Position numbers and translations under genes: made by a program | Notes under the pieces: generated by a model | Databases searched by the model: none | Told to the model about the DNA's origin: nothing | The model's input: only the letters and a program-made list of their open reading frames with translations | NCBI GenBank assembly: GCA_028711355.1 | Contig: JAQTSL010000088.1 | Location: 1 to 11,677 of the forward strand | Direction: 5' to 3' | DNA length: 11,677 bases | DNA from: Rhodoferax sp. | Lineage (GTDB): Bacteria > Pseudomonadota > Gammaproteobacteria > Burkholderiales > Burkholderiaceae_C | Shown: in pieces, positions 4,806 through 11,553 of the stretch | Layout: every line of letters starts with the position of its first letter | Numbering within the stretch: the first letter of the stretch is position 1

Positions 4806-5126
4806 TTATTTCAGGATGAAAGCGATGACTTCCTTGATGGCTTTTTCGTCGGTGCTCTTGATCTTGGCGTGGACTTCTTCTTCGCCGTCAACCTTGACCT
4901 TGGGACCGGTGGTCAGATGGGTGTAAAGCTTGGCTTCAGCGTCGGCCTTGCCTTTGTACTTTTCGGCAACTTTTTTCCAGGACGGGCCCGATTTTTCTTT
5001 GTCGGCGGCATGGCACTTGCCGCACTTGCTGTCTTTGAGCAGGCCTTCGGCGTCGGCGTAGGCAGCGGTAGTCGCGCCCATGGTCAAGGCGGCGATGGCG
5101 ATCAAGGAAAGACTCAGTTTCTTCAT
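4806..5126 (-). CDS. Periplasmic class I monoheme cytochrome c (c-551/c-552 type)
   Basis: The 106-residue precursor starts MKKLSLSLIAIAALTMGATT, a signal peptide with likely cleavage after AYA. The mature protein has one heme motif, CGKCH (residues 35-39). The segment KEKSGPSWKKVAEKYKG follows, with its GPSW in the region that precedes the distal methionine in many such proteins. The C-terminal helix is EKAIKEVIAFILK. No clear axial-ligand methionine is seen after the heme motif, which is odd: the mature part as read contains no Met. The protein would carry single electrons in the periplasm. ATG 5126 is chosen over 5162 because it starts the signal peptide and has AGG upstream. A sigma-54-type promoter precedes it and a strong terminator follows, so it is transcribed alone, divergent from the kinase/activator operon. 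Confidence 0.88.
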   Translation of the reverse strand: MKKLSLSLIAIAALTMGATTAAYADAEGLLKDSKCGKCHAADKEKSGPSWKKVAEKYKGKADAEAKLYTHLTTGPKVKVDGEEEVHAKIKSTDEKAIKEVIAFILK

Positions 5127-5157
5127 ATAAATACCTGTAAAAAAGTTGAACAAAATG

Positions 5158-5173
5158 TGCAAGAACCCAACCA
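5158..5173 (-). promoter_or_regulatory. Candidate sigma-54 promoter (-24/-12) of the cytochrome c gene
   Basis: On the minus strand TGGTTGGGTTCTTGCA has GG and GC exactly 12 bases apart, with a perfect TTGCA -12 element and TGG at -24. The three bases after TGG differ from the consensus CAC. The expected transcript start is near 5147, giving a leader of about 21 bases containing the ribosome binding site. The divergent operon encodes a sigma-54 activator, which makes the site more credible than the match alone. Confidence 0.5.
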
Positions 5174-5417
5174 GGACAGCCAGCGTGCACCGCTGAATCG
5201 TCTGTGGAATGTGTTCCCCTCACGAGGCGAATCAAGCAATCCACGTTGCTGTAACGCTTGCCATCTGCCACGCGTTGACAATTTTACGGGGTGGCTTTTG
5301 GGCGCTGGCGGCTATTCCCGCTTCTTTTGATTTATGTCATATTTTTTGTCGGTCGGCGCGCCGCTTTGCCCCGCGGCGGTGAAAGAATACACGGGCTCGG
5401 TGTTGGGCGGGAATTGA
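5174..5417. promoter_or_regulatory. Divergent control region between the cytochrome c gene and the operon
   Basis: No gene is seen here. Possible protein sites are the inverted repeats CAGCG-TGCAC-CGCTG (5181-5195), CAAGC...GCTTG (5233-5237 and 5256-5260) and CGTT-GCTGT-AACG (5244-5256). An FNR/Anr-like half-conserved box, TTGATTTATGTCAT (5327-5340), also occurs. A hairpin CGCCGC/GCGGCG (5359-5378) lies before the operon start. TTGACA at 5275-5280 has no matching -10, so the operon's own promoter is not identified. Confidence 0.35.
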
Positions 5418-6314
5418 GTGAAAAGATTGCAAACAATGACGATCGTTGGTTTGTTTTGTCGGGGGCGCACTGTGCTGCGTCTGCTGTTGCTTGCGTGTCT
5501 GGCGTTGCCGCTGCTGCCAGCGTGGGCCAATCTGCACCTGCTGCCGATACGCATTGGCATTCCGCACAAGACCTTGGCGCTGGATTACTTCTTGATTGAC
5601 GAATTCAGGGTTTATCTGGAATCGCGGCTGAGCCACCCGGTGGAGGCGGTGGTACACGGGCGGTTTAACAATACCACCGCTGAGATGGTGCGCGCAAAGC
5701 TGGAGTTTGCCTGGGTCACAGACTATCCGGATAGCCAGTTCATGGACCATGTGCAATTGCTGGCGGTGCCGATGTACAACGGGCAGCCATCCGCCAAGTC
5801 TTACACCATTGTGTCGGCCCTGAACGTGCACACCACGTCGCTCGGGCAATTGCGTGGTTCCGTTTTTGCGTTTGCCGACCGGCAGGCCAATGGCAGTTAT
5901 CTGGACGTGCGCTACCATTTGTTGACGGCAGGTGAAAACCCCGACCGGTTTTTCAAGCGAATGTTTTTTACCCGTTCGCACAAAGACGTGATTAAGGCAG
6001 TGGCGCTGGGCCTGGCACACGCCGGGGCGGTGGACAGCGTGATCTGGGACCGCATGGTGACCGACCAGCCTGATCTGACTAAGCGGGCGCGGGTGATTGC
6101 CCAGTCGCCGGTGTATGGTGCCCCGGCTTTTATTGCCAATCGCAACGCGGACCCGGTGGATGTGCAAAAAGTGCAGCACCTGCTGCTGAGCATGGACCAG
6201 GACCCGGTGGGCAAAGAGTTGCTCAAGCGGATGCGGGTGGATGCGTTTGTGGTCGGGGATGAACGCATCTACCAGCGCCAGTTGCAGATGCGCCGCGCGC
6301 TGGGTGAAGAATGA
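5418..6314 (+). CDS. PhnD-like periplasmic binding protein, probable sensor for the adjacent kinase
   Basis: The 298-residue protein has a signal peptide ending in LPAWA (cleavage after about residue 37) and then a fold of the phosphate/phosphonate binding-protein (PhnD-like) type. Family-like segments are LRGSVFAFADRQANGSYLDV, with the ligand-loop pattern, FFKRMFFTRSHKDVIKAVAL, and GLAHAGAVDSVIWDR. No ABC permease or ATPase gene is nearby. Instead the gene overlaps a histidine kinase gene by 4 bases, so it more likely delivers a ligand signal to the kinase than a nutrient to a transporter; that is inference. The start is taken as GTG 5418, with GGGCGGGA upstream. An ATG at 5436 would also give a workable signal peptide but lacks a ribosome binding site. 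The ligand is unknown. Confidence 0.8.
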   Translation: MKRLQTMTIVGLFCRGRTVLRLLLLACLALPLLPAWANLHLLPIRIGIPHKTLALDYFLIDEFRVYLESRLSHPVEAVVHGRFNNTTAEMVRAKLEFAWVTDYPDSQFMDHVQLLAVPMYNGQPSAKSYTIVSALNVHTTSLGQLRGSVFAFADRQANGSYLDVRYHLLTAGENPDRFFKRMFFTRSHKDVIKAVALGLAHAGAVDSVIWDRMVTDQPDLTKRARVIAQSPVYGAPAFIANRNADPVDVQKVQHLLLSMDQDPVGKELLKRMRVDAFVVGDERIYQRQLQMRRALGEE

Positions 6315-7783
6315 TGTTGCAGCGTTTTTTTGATCTGAGCCTGCGCTACAAGATTCCGATCTGGGGCAGTTTTTTAATCGTCGTCACAACGCTGCTGGTG
6401 TCGCTGTCACTGGTCTATAAGGCCTATGACGATCTGCGTGAGAACTTGTTGGCGGGCTCGGCCAGTCTGGCGCACCGGCTGGCTGACGACTTGTTTCACC
6501 CGCTGATGGAAGACGACCTGTGGCGCGCGTTTGGCATCATCAACGCGCCGTTGGTGGCTTCGGACGCCAAGGATGTTCAAAAACCCCGTTTTATCCTGGT
6601 GCTGGACAACGAGCTCAAAGTGGTTACCTCAACCGATCCGATGCTGATCCCGATGGGCACGCAAGTGAGCCAATTGACACCCGAATACAGTATGTTTGTG
6701 CAGCGCATTGCAGAGTCAAAAAGCCTGACGCACCCCACTTACGATATGCAGGACGAGAAAAATTTTTACATTGCCGCACCGATTGTGCATGACGGCTTTA
6801 CGCTGGGCACCTTGATTGTGGTGCACTCCAAAGATGAAATTTTGTGGCCGAAGTTCTTTCGCATCCTGATCCACGGCGCCACCATGGGCGTGATTGCGCT
6901 GGCCATTTTGCTGCCGATCAATTGGTATTGGGCGCGCCGCACTGTGCGCCCGCTGGTGCTGATCAGCCAGCGCATGAAAGAAAACGACCTGAACGCCGCC
7001 ACCGAGGTGGTGGACCAGCTTTATCCCTACCACGACGAACTGGGTGAGCTGTTTCAGGCCTACAAACGGATGTTGGTCGAACAAAAAGGCCAGGAAGCGC
7101 TGGAGCGACAAGTGGTGCAGTCTGAGCGATTGGCTGCGGTGGGGCACCTGGCCGCTGGCGTGGCGCACGAGATCAACAACCCGCTGGGCGGTATGTTGAC
7201 CGCCATCGACACGCTCAACGCCTATGGCAATATGGACGCGCGCACCGCCAAAACGGTGGCGCTGATCCAGCGTGGGCTCAAGCAGATCAAAGAGACGGTA
7301 GGCGCCTTGCTGGTGGAGGCGCGCGTGCGCAACCGCGACCTGGAGCCACAAGATTTTGAAGACGTGCGCTCGCTGATATTGCCGCAGGCGCAGAAAAAGG
7401 AGCTGCAGTTGCAATGGCAGTCGAACCTGGCGCGTGCGGTACCACTACAGGCCAACCAGGTGCGCCAGGTGTTGATCAATCTGCTGCTCAATGCCATTCA
7501 TGCCGCCAATTCCCGCGGTGTAGTGGATTGCTTGGTAGAAGACCACGACAGCACGCTGCTGCTGGCGGTCGAAAACGATGGCAAAGGGTTTTCGCCAGAG
7601 CAGCGGGCGCACTTGTTTGAACCTTTTTCGCCGCTCAGTCAATCGGGCCAGGGCCACGGGCTGGGCTTGTGGGTCACCTACCAGATCGTGCAGCAGTTGG
7701 GCGGCAAGATAGACTTGACACAGCAGAACGGACGGGTTCGTTTTGCCGTCACACTACCCTTGTTAAAGCATAACCAAGCATGA
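6311..7783 (+). CDS. Membrane sensor histidine kinase
   Basis: The 490-residue protein has a first membrane helix at about 16-36, a periplasmic domain of about 145 residues and a second helix at about 188-207. A HAMP segment (about 208-262) and a short coiled stretch follow. The dimerisation helix carries the phosphorylated H286 in GVAHEINNPLGG. The ATPase domain shows the N box (N394 in LLLNAIHAA), the G1 box DGKGF (423-427), an F box region LFEPF and the G2 box GHGLGL (449-453). The HEINNP form of the H box is common in kinases paired with NtrC-type regulators, and such a regulator follows with a 4-base ATGA overlap. A 4-base overlap with the upstream binding-protein gene suggests that the two sense together. 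No PAS domain is evident. Confidence 0.93.
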   Translation: MMLQRFFDLSLRYKIPIWGSFLIVVTTLLVSLSLVYKAYDDLRENLLAGSASLAHRLADDLFHPLMEDDLWRAFGIINAPLVASDAKDVQKPRFILVLDNELKVVTSTDPMLIPMGTQVSQLTPEYSMFVQRIAESKSLTHPTYDMQDEKNFYIAAPIVHDGFTLGTLIVVHSKDEILWPKFFRILIHGATMGVIALAILLPINWYWARRTVRPLVLISQRMKENDLNAATEVVDQLYPYHDELGELFQAYKRMLVEQKGQEALERQVVQSERLAAVGHLAAGVAHEINNPLGGMLTAIDTLNAYGNMDARTAKTVALIQRGLKQIKETVGALLVEARVRNRDLEPQDFEDVRSLILPQAQKKELQLQWQSNLARAVPLQANQVRQVLINLLLNAIHAANSRGVVDCLVEDHDSTLLLAVENDGKGFSPEQRAHLFEPFSPLSQSGQGHGLGLWVTYQIVQQLGGKIDLTQQNGRVRFAVTLPLLKHNQA

Positions 7784-9123
7784 GTTCGAATCGCATTTGT
7801 TTGATAGAAGACGACGAGATCATGGGTGAAGCGGTCTCGGACCGATTTGAGATTGAAGGGCTCGATTGCACCTGGTTCAAGACCGGCGAATCAGCGCGTG
7901 CGGCGCTGGTAAAAGACAAATTTGGCGTGGTCATCAGCGACATCAAGCTGCCCGACATTGACGGCGAGCGGCTGTTTCAAGAGTTGCGCGCGGCGGGTGT
8001 GGAGCTGCCGCCCTACATTTTTATGACCGGTTATGGCGCCATTGACCGAGCCGTGGGGCTGCTCAAGCTGGGTGCCGAAGACTACTTGACCAAGCCGGTG
8101 GATATCCGCGTGTTAATCGAGATGGTGCGCAATATTTTTGCCAAGCGTTCGATCGGCTTGGCCAATGCGCAGGGCCAGGTGATACTGGGCATTTCCAAAT
8201 CGATGCGGTATATTGAGGCGTTGCTGCCACGGCTGGTGGCAGACAACATCACGGTATTGATTACCGGTGAATCGGGTGTCGGCAAAGAGGTGGTGGCGCG
8301 CGCGCTACACCGCATCCGCGACCCCGATTCGAAAAAGCCATTTATTTCGGTCAACTGTGGCGCTATCACTGAAACGCTGATGGAAGCCGAGATGTTTGGT
8401 TATGTCAAGGGCGCCTACACCGGCGCTATCCGCGACAAAGAAGGCTATTTTGAGCAAGCCAACGGCGGCACGCTGTTTCTGGATGAGGTCGGCGAGATGC
8501 CGCTGTCGATGCAGGTCAAGCTGCTGCGCGTCATCCAGGAGCGCAAGGTGGTGCGCGTGGGCGCCGAAAAGCTGATTCCGATCAGCATCAACCTGGTGTG
8601 CGCGACCAACCGCAACCTGAAAAAAATGGTGGAGGCCGGTGAGTTCCGCGAAGATTTGTTTTACCGCGTCAACGTGCTCGAGCTGCAAATTCCGCCGCTG
8701 CGCGAGCGCAAGGAAGATATTTTGTGGCTGACTGGCATGATGCTCGACGCCGAGGCAGTGCAGCACGGGTGTGCACGGCGCGAGCTCAGTCCGCTGGCCG
8801 AACAAGCGCTGCTGAACCACGGCTGGCCCGGCAATATCCGCGAACTCAAAAGTTGCCTGGAGCGCGCCTGCATTTTGTCCAGTCAGGCGGTGCTGACGCC
8901 CAATGCGCTGTTTGGCGGTCCACTGGAACCCGAGCCAGAAGCAGAGCCAACGACCAGTTCGCTGAACGATTACCTGGGCAGCTATGAGCGCCTCTACATT
9001 GAGCAAATTCTGAAAAGCAAGCAGGGCAAGATTGCCGAAACGGCTGCGGTGCTGGGTATCAGCCGCAAGAACCTGTGGGAAAAAATGAAGAAATTGGGGA
9101 TTGGCGATGACAAGCAGCAGTAA
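7780..9123 (+). CDS. NtrC-family sigma-54-dependent response regulator
   Basis: The 447-residue protein has three domains. The receiver (about 3-120) has acidic E10-D11-D12, phosphorylated D54 (in ISDIKLPD), T83 and K105. The AAA+ sigma-54 interaction domain (about 135-375) has Walker A GESGVGKE (163-170), Walker B TLFLDEVGEM (231-240) and the sigma-54 contact loop GAYTGA (211-216), where the usual Phe is Tyr. The C-terminal Fis-like helix-turn-helix is KIAETAAVLGISRKNLWEKM (about 417-436). All parts for ATP-driven activation of sigma-54 promoters are present. It is translationally coupled to the kinase. A likely target is the divergent cytochrome c gene, which has a -24/-12 element. Other targets lie outside the window or are not visible. 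Confidence 0.95.
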   Translation: MSSNRICLIEDDEIMGEAVSDRFEIEGLDCTWFKTGESARAALVKDKFGVVISDIKLPDIDGERLFQELRAAGVELPPYIFMTGYGAIDRAVGLLKLGAEDYLTKPVDIRVLIEMVRNIFAKRSIGLANAQGQVILGISKSMRYIEALLPRLVADNITVLITGESGVGKEVVARALHRIRDPDSKKPFISVNCGAITETLMEAEMFGYVKGAYTGAIRDKEGYFEQANGGTLFLDEVGEMPLSMQVKLLRVIQERKVVRVGAEKLIPISINLVCATNRNLKKMVEAGEFREDLFYRVNVLELQIPPLRERKEDILWLTGMMLDAEAVQHGCARRELSPLAEQALLNHGWPGNIRELKSCLERACILSSQAVLTPNALFGGPLEPEPEAEPTTSSLNDYLGSYERLYIEQILKSKQGKIAETAAVLGISRKNLWEKMKKLGIGDDKQQ

Positions 9124-10228
9124 CTTAGGCGCCAGGTTTGTCATTGCGGACTCGGTCCGCAATCCATCGGTTTGGGGGCTATTGGCCATGCTGGTGTTGG
9201 CCTTGGCGGGCTGTGGCGCCACCGGGCCGCAGAGCGTGGAACCCGAGGCGCCACGCGTGTTTCCGCCACCGCCTGCTGCCCCAGCCTATTTGTTTGAGCG
9301 CAGCGTGTATGAGGCCGACGACTTGACAAATGCCAGTAGCTCCAACGGCTTTCTGGAGATGCTGGTGGGCACCAGGCGGGGCGGTGGCCAGGGCTTGAGC
9401 CGTCCGCTGGCGCTGGCGGTGCACCTGGGGCGGGTGGCGGTGATCAACGCGCTGGACCCGTCGCTAAGTGTGTTTGACTTTGCCCAGCACCGGTTTTCAA
9501 AAATTGATTTGTCGGCACTGGGTGGCCAGCGTTCGCCGGTGGGCATCAGTGTCGATCGCAGCGGCAACTGGTACGTGGCCGACGGTTTGTCGGGCTATGT
9601 GCTGGTGCTGGACGCGCAGGGGCGCGAACTGCGCAAGATTGGCGGGCCGCGCTGGTTGCGCCGCCTGGTCAATGTGGCAGTGGACTCCGACCGACAGCGC
9701 GTCTATGCTATCGACCAGAGCGAGCGCCAGCACCAGGTGCGCGTGTTTAACGCGGTCACCGGCAGCCATTTGATGGACCTTGGTGGCAGTGGCGAGGGGC
9801 CCGGAGAATTCAACCTGCCGCTGGACGCGGCGGTCGGGCCAGGCGGGCGCTTGTACGTGGTTGACAGTGGCAATTACCGGGTTCAGATCTTTGATGCGCA
9901 AGGCCAGTACCTCAAGAGCTTTGGCAGCGCCGGCAAACGCCCGGGCCAGTTTTCACGGCCCAAAGAGATTGCGGTTGATGGACAGGGCTTGGTCTATGTG
10001 GCAGACGCCACGTTTGGCAATATTCAGGTGTTTGGACCCGACGGCGACTACCGCTACGTGATTGGCAGCCGGGGCGACCAAGGCGCGGCGGCCACCTATA
10101 TGCTGCCGTCTGGCTTGGGGGTGGATACCGATAGCCGCCTGTATGTGCTGGACCAATGGTATGTCCGGCTTGATGTTTACCGGTCGGTGCGACACCGCGT
10201 GGGTGTGGCAACACCACCTTTACAGTAG
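9107..10228 (+). CDS. NHL-repeat lipoprotein
   Basis: The 373-residue protein has a lipobox LALAGC with C36 as the lipidated residue. G at the next position suggests the outer membrane by the Escherichia coli rule. After a proline-rich linker come several NHL repeats forming a beta-propeller, for example SPVGISVDRSGNWYVADGLS, DAAVGPGGRLYVVDSGNYRV, KEIAVDGQGLVYVADATFGN and SGLGVDTDSRLYVLDQWYVR. NHL propellers usually serve as binding platforms; in operons with multiheme cytochromes they may organise electron-transfer complexes (inference). ATG 9107 is chosen because GGGGA lies 6 bases before it. It overlaps the regulator gene by 17 bases, and a TTG at 9101 is less likely. Codons for about residues 12-22, before the hydrophobic core, coincide with a REP-like hairpin repeat. 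Confidence 0.85.
   Translation: MTSSSNLGARFVIADSVRNPSVWGLLAMLVLALAGCGATGPQSVEPEAPRVFPPPPAAPAYLFERSVYEADDLTNASSSNGFLEMLVGTRRGGGQGLSRPLALAVHLGRVAVINALDPSLSVFDFAQHRFSKIDLSALGGQRSPVGISVDRSGNWYVADGLSGYVLVLDAQGRELRKIGGPRWLRRLVNVAVDSDRQRVYAIDQSERQHQVRVFNAVTGSHLMDLGGSGEGPGEFNLPLDAAVGPGGRLYVVDSGNYRVQIFDAQGQYLKSFGSAGKRPGQFSRPKEIAVDGQGLVYVADATFGNIQVFGPDGDYRYVIGSRGDQGAAATYMLPSGLGVDTDSRLYVLDQWYVRLDVYRSVRHRVGVATPPLQ
9141..9170. repeat. REP-like hairpin repeat, copy 3, inside the lipoprotein signal peptide
   Basis: A perfect 8-bp stem, ATTGCGGA (9143-9150) and TCCGCAAT (9156-9163), closes CTCGG. Read on the minus strand it matches the repeat at 221-258 (ATGGATTGCGG...CCGCAATGACA). Unlike the other copies it lies within a coding region, where it encodes part of the long stretch ahead of the hydrophobic segment. 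Confidence 0.7.
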
Positions 10229-10236
10229 GTTGTACT

Positions 10237-10764
10237 ATGTCCACTTCTGATCGACAACCGGCGGCGCTATTTCATGTGAAATGGGTCGGCAAGATTGCCC
10301 TGCTGGTGGCGCTGGTGTCTGGCGCTGGGCTACTGGCGGCCATTACGTGGGCCACCGACGCCACCGGCAGTAACTATGGCGCGATTGTCATGAGCAACAG
10401 CCTGACGCAGCAAAAGCTGGGGCCGGTGATGTGGGTGTTTGGGCTGCTGTCGGTCACGGTGGCGGCGCTGACCACCTGGTTGATTTCGCTCTACAGCAGC
10501 CACCGCATTGCCGGGCCGCTGTTCCGGTTTGCGCAAAACATCAAGGCCATTTTGGCCGACCCGTTTGCCAGGCCGCTGGCGATCCGCGCGACCGACGCGT
10601 TGCAGCAAGAGTGGCGCGAATTTGAGACGGCGCAAACGCGTTTGCGCGAGCACTATGGTGCGCTGCGCGACGCGCTGGAAGATTGCCGCAAGGTGGCTCC
10701 AGGTGAGGCCGCGCAACTGACACTAGCCCGGTTGCAGGAGGTCGAGCATCGTGGCCAAGTCTAA
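10237..10764 (+). CDS. Two-TM membrane protein with HAMP-like segment and coiled coil
   Basis: The 175-residue protein has membrane helices at about 18-38 and 63-86, with a short periplasmic loop of about 24 residues between them. It then has SSHRIAGPLFRF (87-98), the start of a HAMP-like helix as found after the second membrane helix of signal transducers, and a probable coiled coil to the end (about 122-172). There is no kinase, methyl-accepting or other output domain, so it is not a complete receptor. Its ribosome binding site AGGT overlaps the stop of the NHL gene, 8 bases upstream, and its end overlaps the seven-heme cytochrome gene by 14 bases. It probably works with that cytochrome in the inner membrane, as a scaffold or signal relay (inference). 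No specific family is recognised. Confidence 0.7.
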   Translation: MSTSDRQPAALFHVKWVGKIALLVALVSGAGLLAAITWATDATGSNYGAIVMSNSLTQQKLGPVMWVFGLLSVTVAALTTWLISLYSSHRIAGPLFRFAQNIKAILADPFARPLAIRATDALQQEWREFETAQTRLREHYGALRDALEDCRKVAPGEAAQLTLARLQEVEHRGQV

Positions 10765-11536
10765 AAAATTTTGGCTAAGCGTGCTGGGCGTGCTGCTGCT
10801 GGGGGCAGCGGTTTGGCTGTACGCGGCGTTTGGCGACGGCGCGCACTTGATGGACAAAAAGTGCAGTAACTGCCATTTGGCTGGACAAAGCGTGACGCCA
10901 GACAAGGCCGGGCGGCTGATCGGGTCGCAAGAAATGCTGTGTGGCATTTGCCACAAAGACGTCAAGCGCATGAGCCACCCCAGCGGCTTTGCGCCCAGGG
11001 TCAAACCCCCAGCCGACTTGCCGCTGGACTGGAAGGGCGACATGACGTGCAGTACCTGTCACACGGTGCACGGCTCCACGCCAGGGCTGATGCGCGACAA
11101 GCGCCGTGGCAAGGCGCTGTGTCTGGCGTGCCACGACGCCAACTTTTTTAGCGCAATGAAAGACGGTGGTGTGTCGCTGCAGCAGTCTGGCCACGCCATT
11201 GCCGACATGGCGCAGATGAATCGGTTGGGCAATGTCGATGCGTTGTCGCTACAGTGTCTGGGCTGCCACAACACCGAGGGGGATGCCGCTGGGGTGCGCG
11301 TGACTGCCCGCGGCCTGGTGCGCCATAGCAGCGGCGGCGCCAACCATCCGATTGGCATCGATTACCCCGCCATGTCGGGCTCATTCAAGGCGCGCTCGTC
11401 GTTGCCCAGAGAAATCTGGTTGCCGGGTGGCAAGCTCAGTTGTGTGTCCTGCCATGAGCCCTACAAAAAGCAGCACGGACAACTGGTGGTGACCAACAGC
11501 GGTTCGAAGCTGTGTATGCAATGTCATTCGCTCTGA
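10751..11536 (+). CDS. Membrane-anchored seven-heme cytochrome c
   Basis: The 261-residue protein has an N-terminal membrane helix (about 8-26) that lacks an obvious signal-peptidase site, so it probably stays anchored with the rest in the periplasm. Seven CXXCH heme motifs start at C38, C64, C100, C124, C169, C231 and C255. CHTVHGS after the third motif is typical of the doubled CXXCH cytochromes in which motifs come in pairs, and extra histidines (H76, H148, H191, H199, H242) could be the second axial ligands. Such proteins pass electrons between inner-membrane quinol oxidation and outer-membrane acceptors. The start is GTG 10751, with AGGAGG 8 bases before it, the strongest ribosome binding site in the operon. 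It overlaps the upstream gene by 14 bases. The physiological partner is not shown. Confidence 0.92.
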   Translation: MAKSKKFWLSVLGVLLLGAAVWLYAAFGDGAHLMDKKCSNCHLAGQSVTPDKAGRLIGSQEMLCGICHKDVKRMSHPSGFAPRVKPPADLPLDWKGDMTCSTCHTVHGSTPGLMRDKRRGKALCLACHDANFFSAMKDGGVSLQQSGHAIADMAQMNRLGNVDALSLQCLGCHNTEGDAAGVRVTARGLVRHSSGGANHPIGIDYPAMSGSFKARSSLPREIWLPGGKLSCVSCHEPYKKQHGQLVVTNSGSKLCMQCHSL

Positions 11537-11553
11537 TCCTTAAGAGGCCTGTC

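Noticed and set aside
5275..5303. Sigma-70 promoter with TTGACA at 5275 for the operon
   Set aside because: No -10-like sequence is found at 16-18 bases downstream.
4869..5330. 153-residue + strand open frame across the cytochrome c gene
   Set aside because: It is a reverse shadow of the cytochrome gene, which has a heme motif, signal peptide and terminator, and it runs through the divergent promoter region.
5288..5364. Sigma-54 promoter on the + strand for the operon
   Set aside because: GG/GC pairs with 12-base spacing occur at 5290 and 5351, but both lack the TT before GC and the bases after GG, so they look like chance in a GC-rich region.
5337..6179. 280-residue minus-strand open frame opposite the binding-protein gene
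   Set aside because: Its composition is rich in His, Arg and Gln without domains, and the + strand frame has a signal peptide and family motifs. It is a shadow of GC-rich coding sequence.
6716..7414. 232-residue minus-strand open frame opposite the kinase
   Set aside because: It is His/Gln/Arg-rich and lies wholly within the kinase gene.
8305..9222. 305-residue minus-strand open frame opposite the response regulator
   Set aside because: The + strand encodes complete AAA+ and Fis domains. The reverse frame has no recognisable domain.
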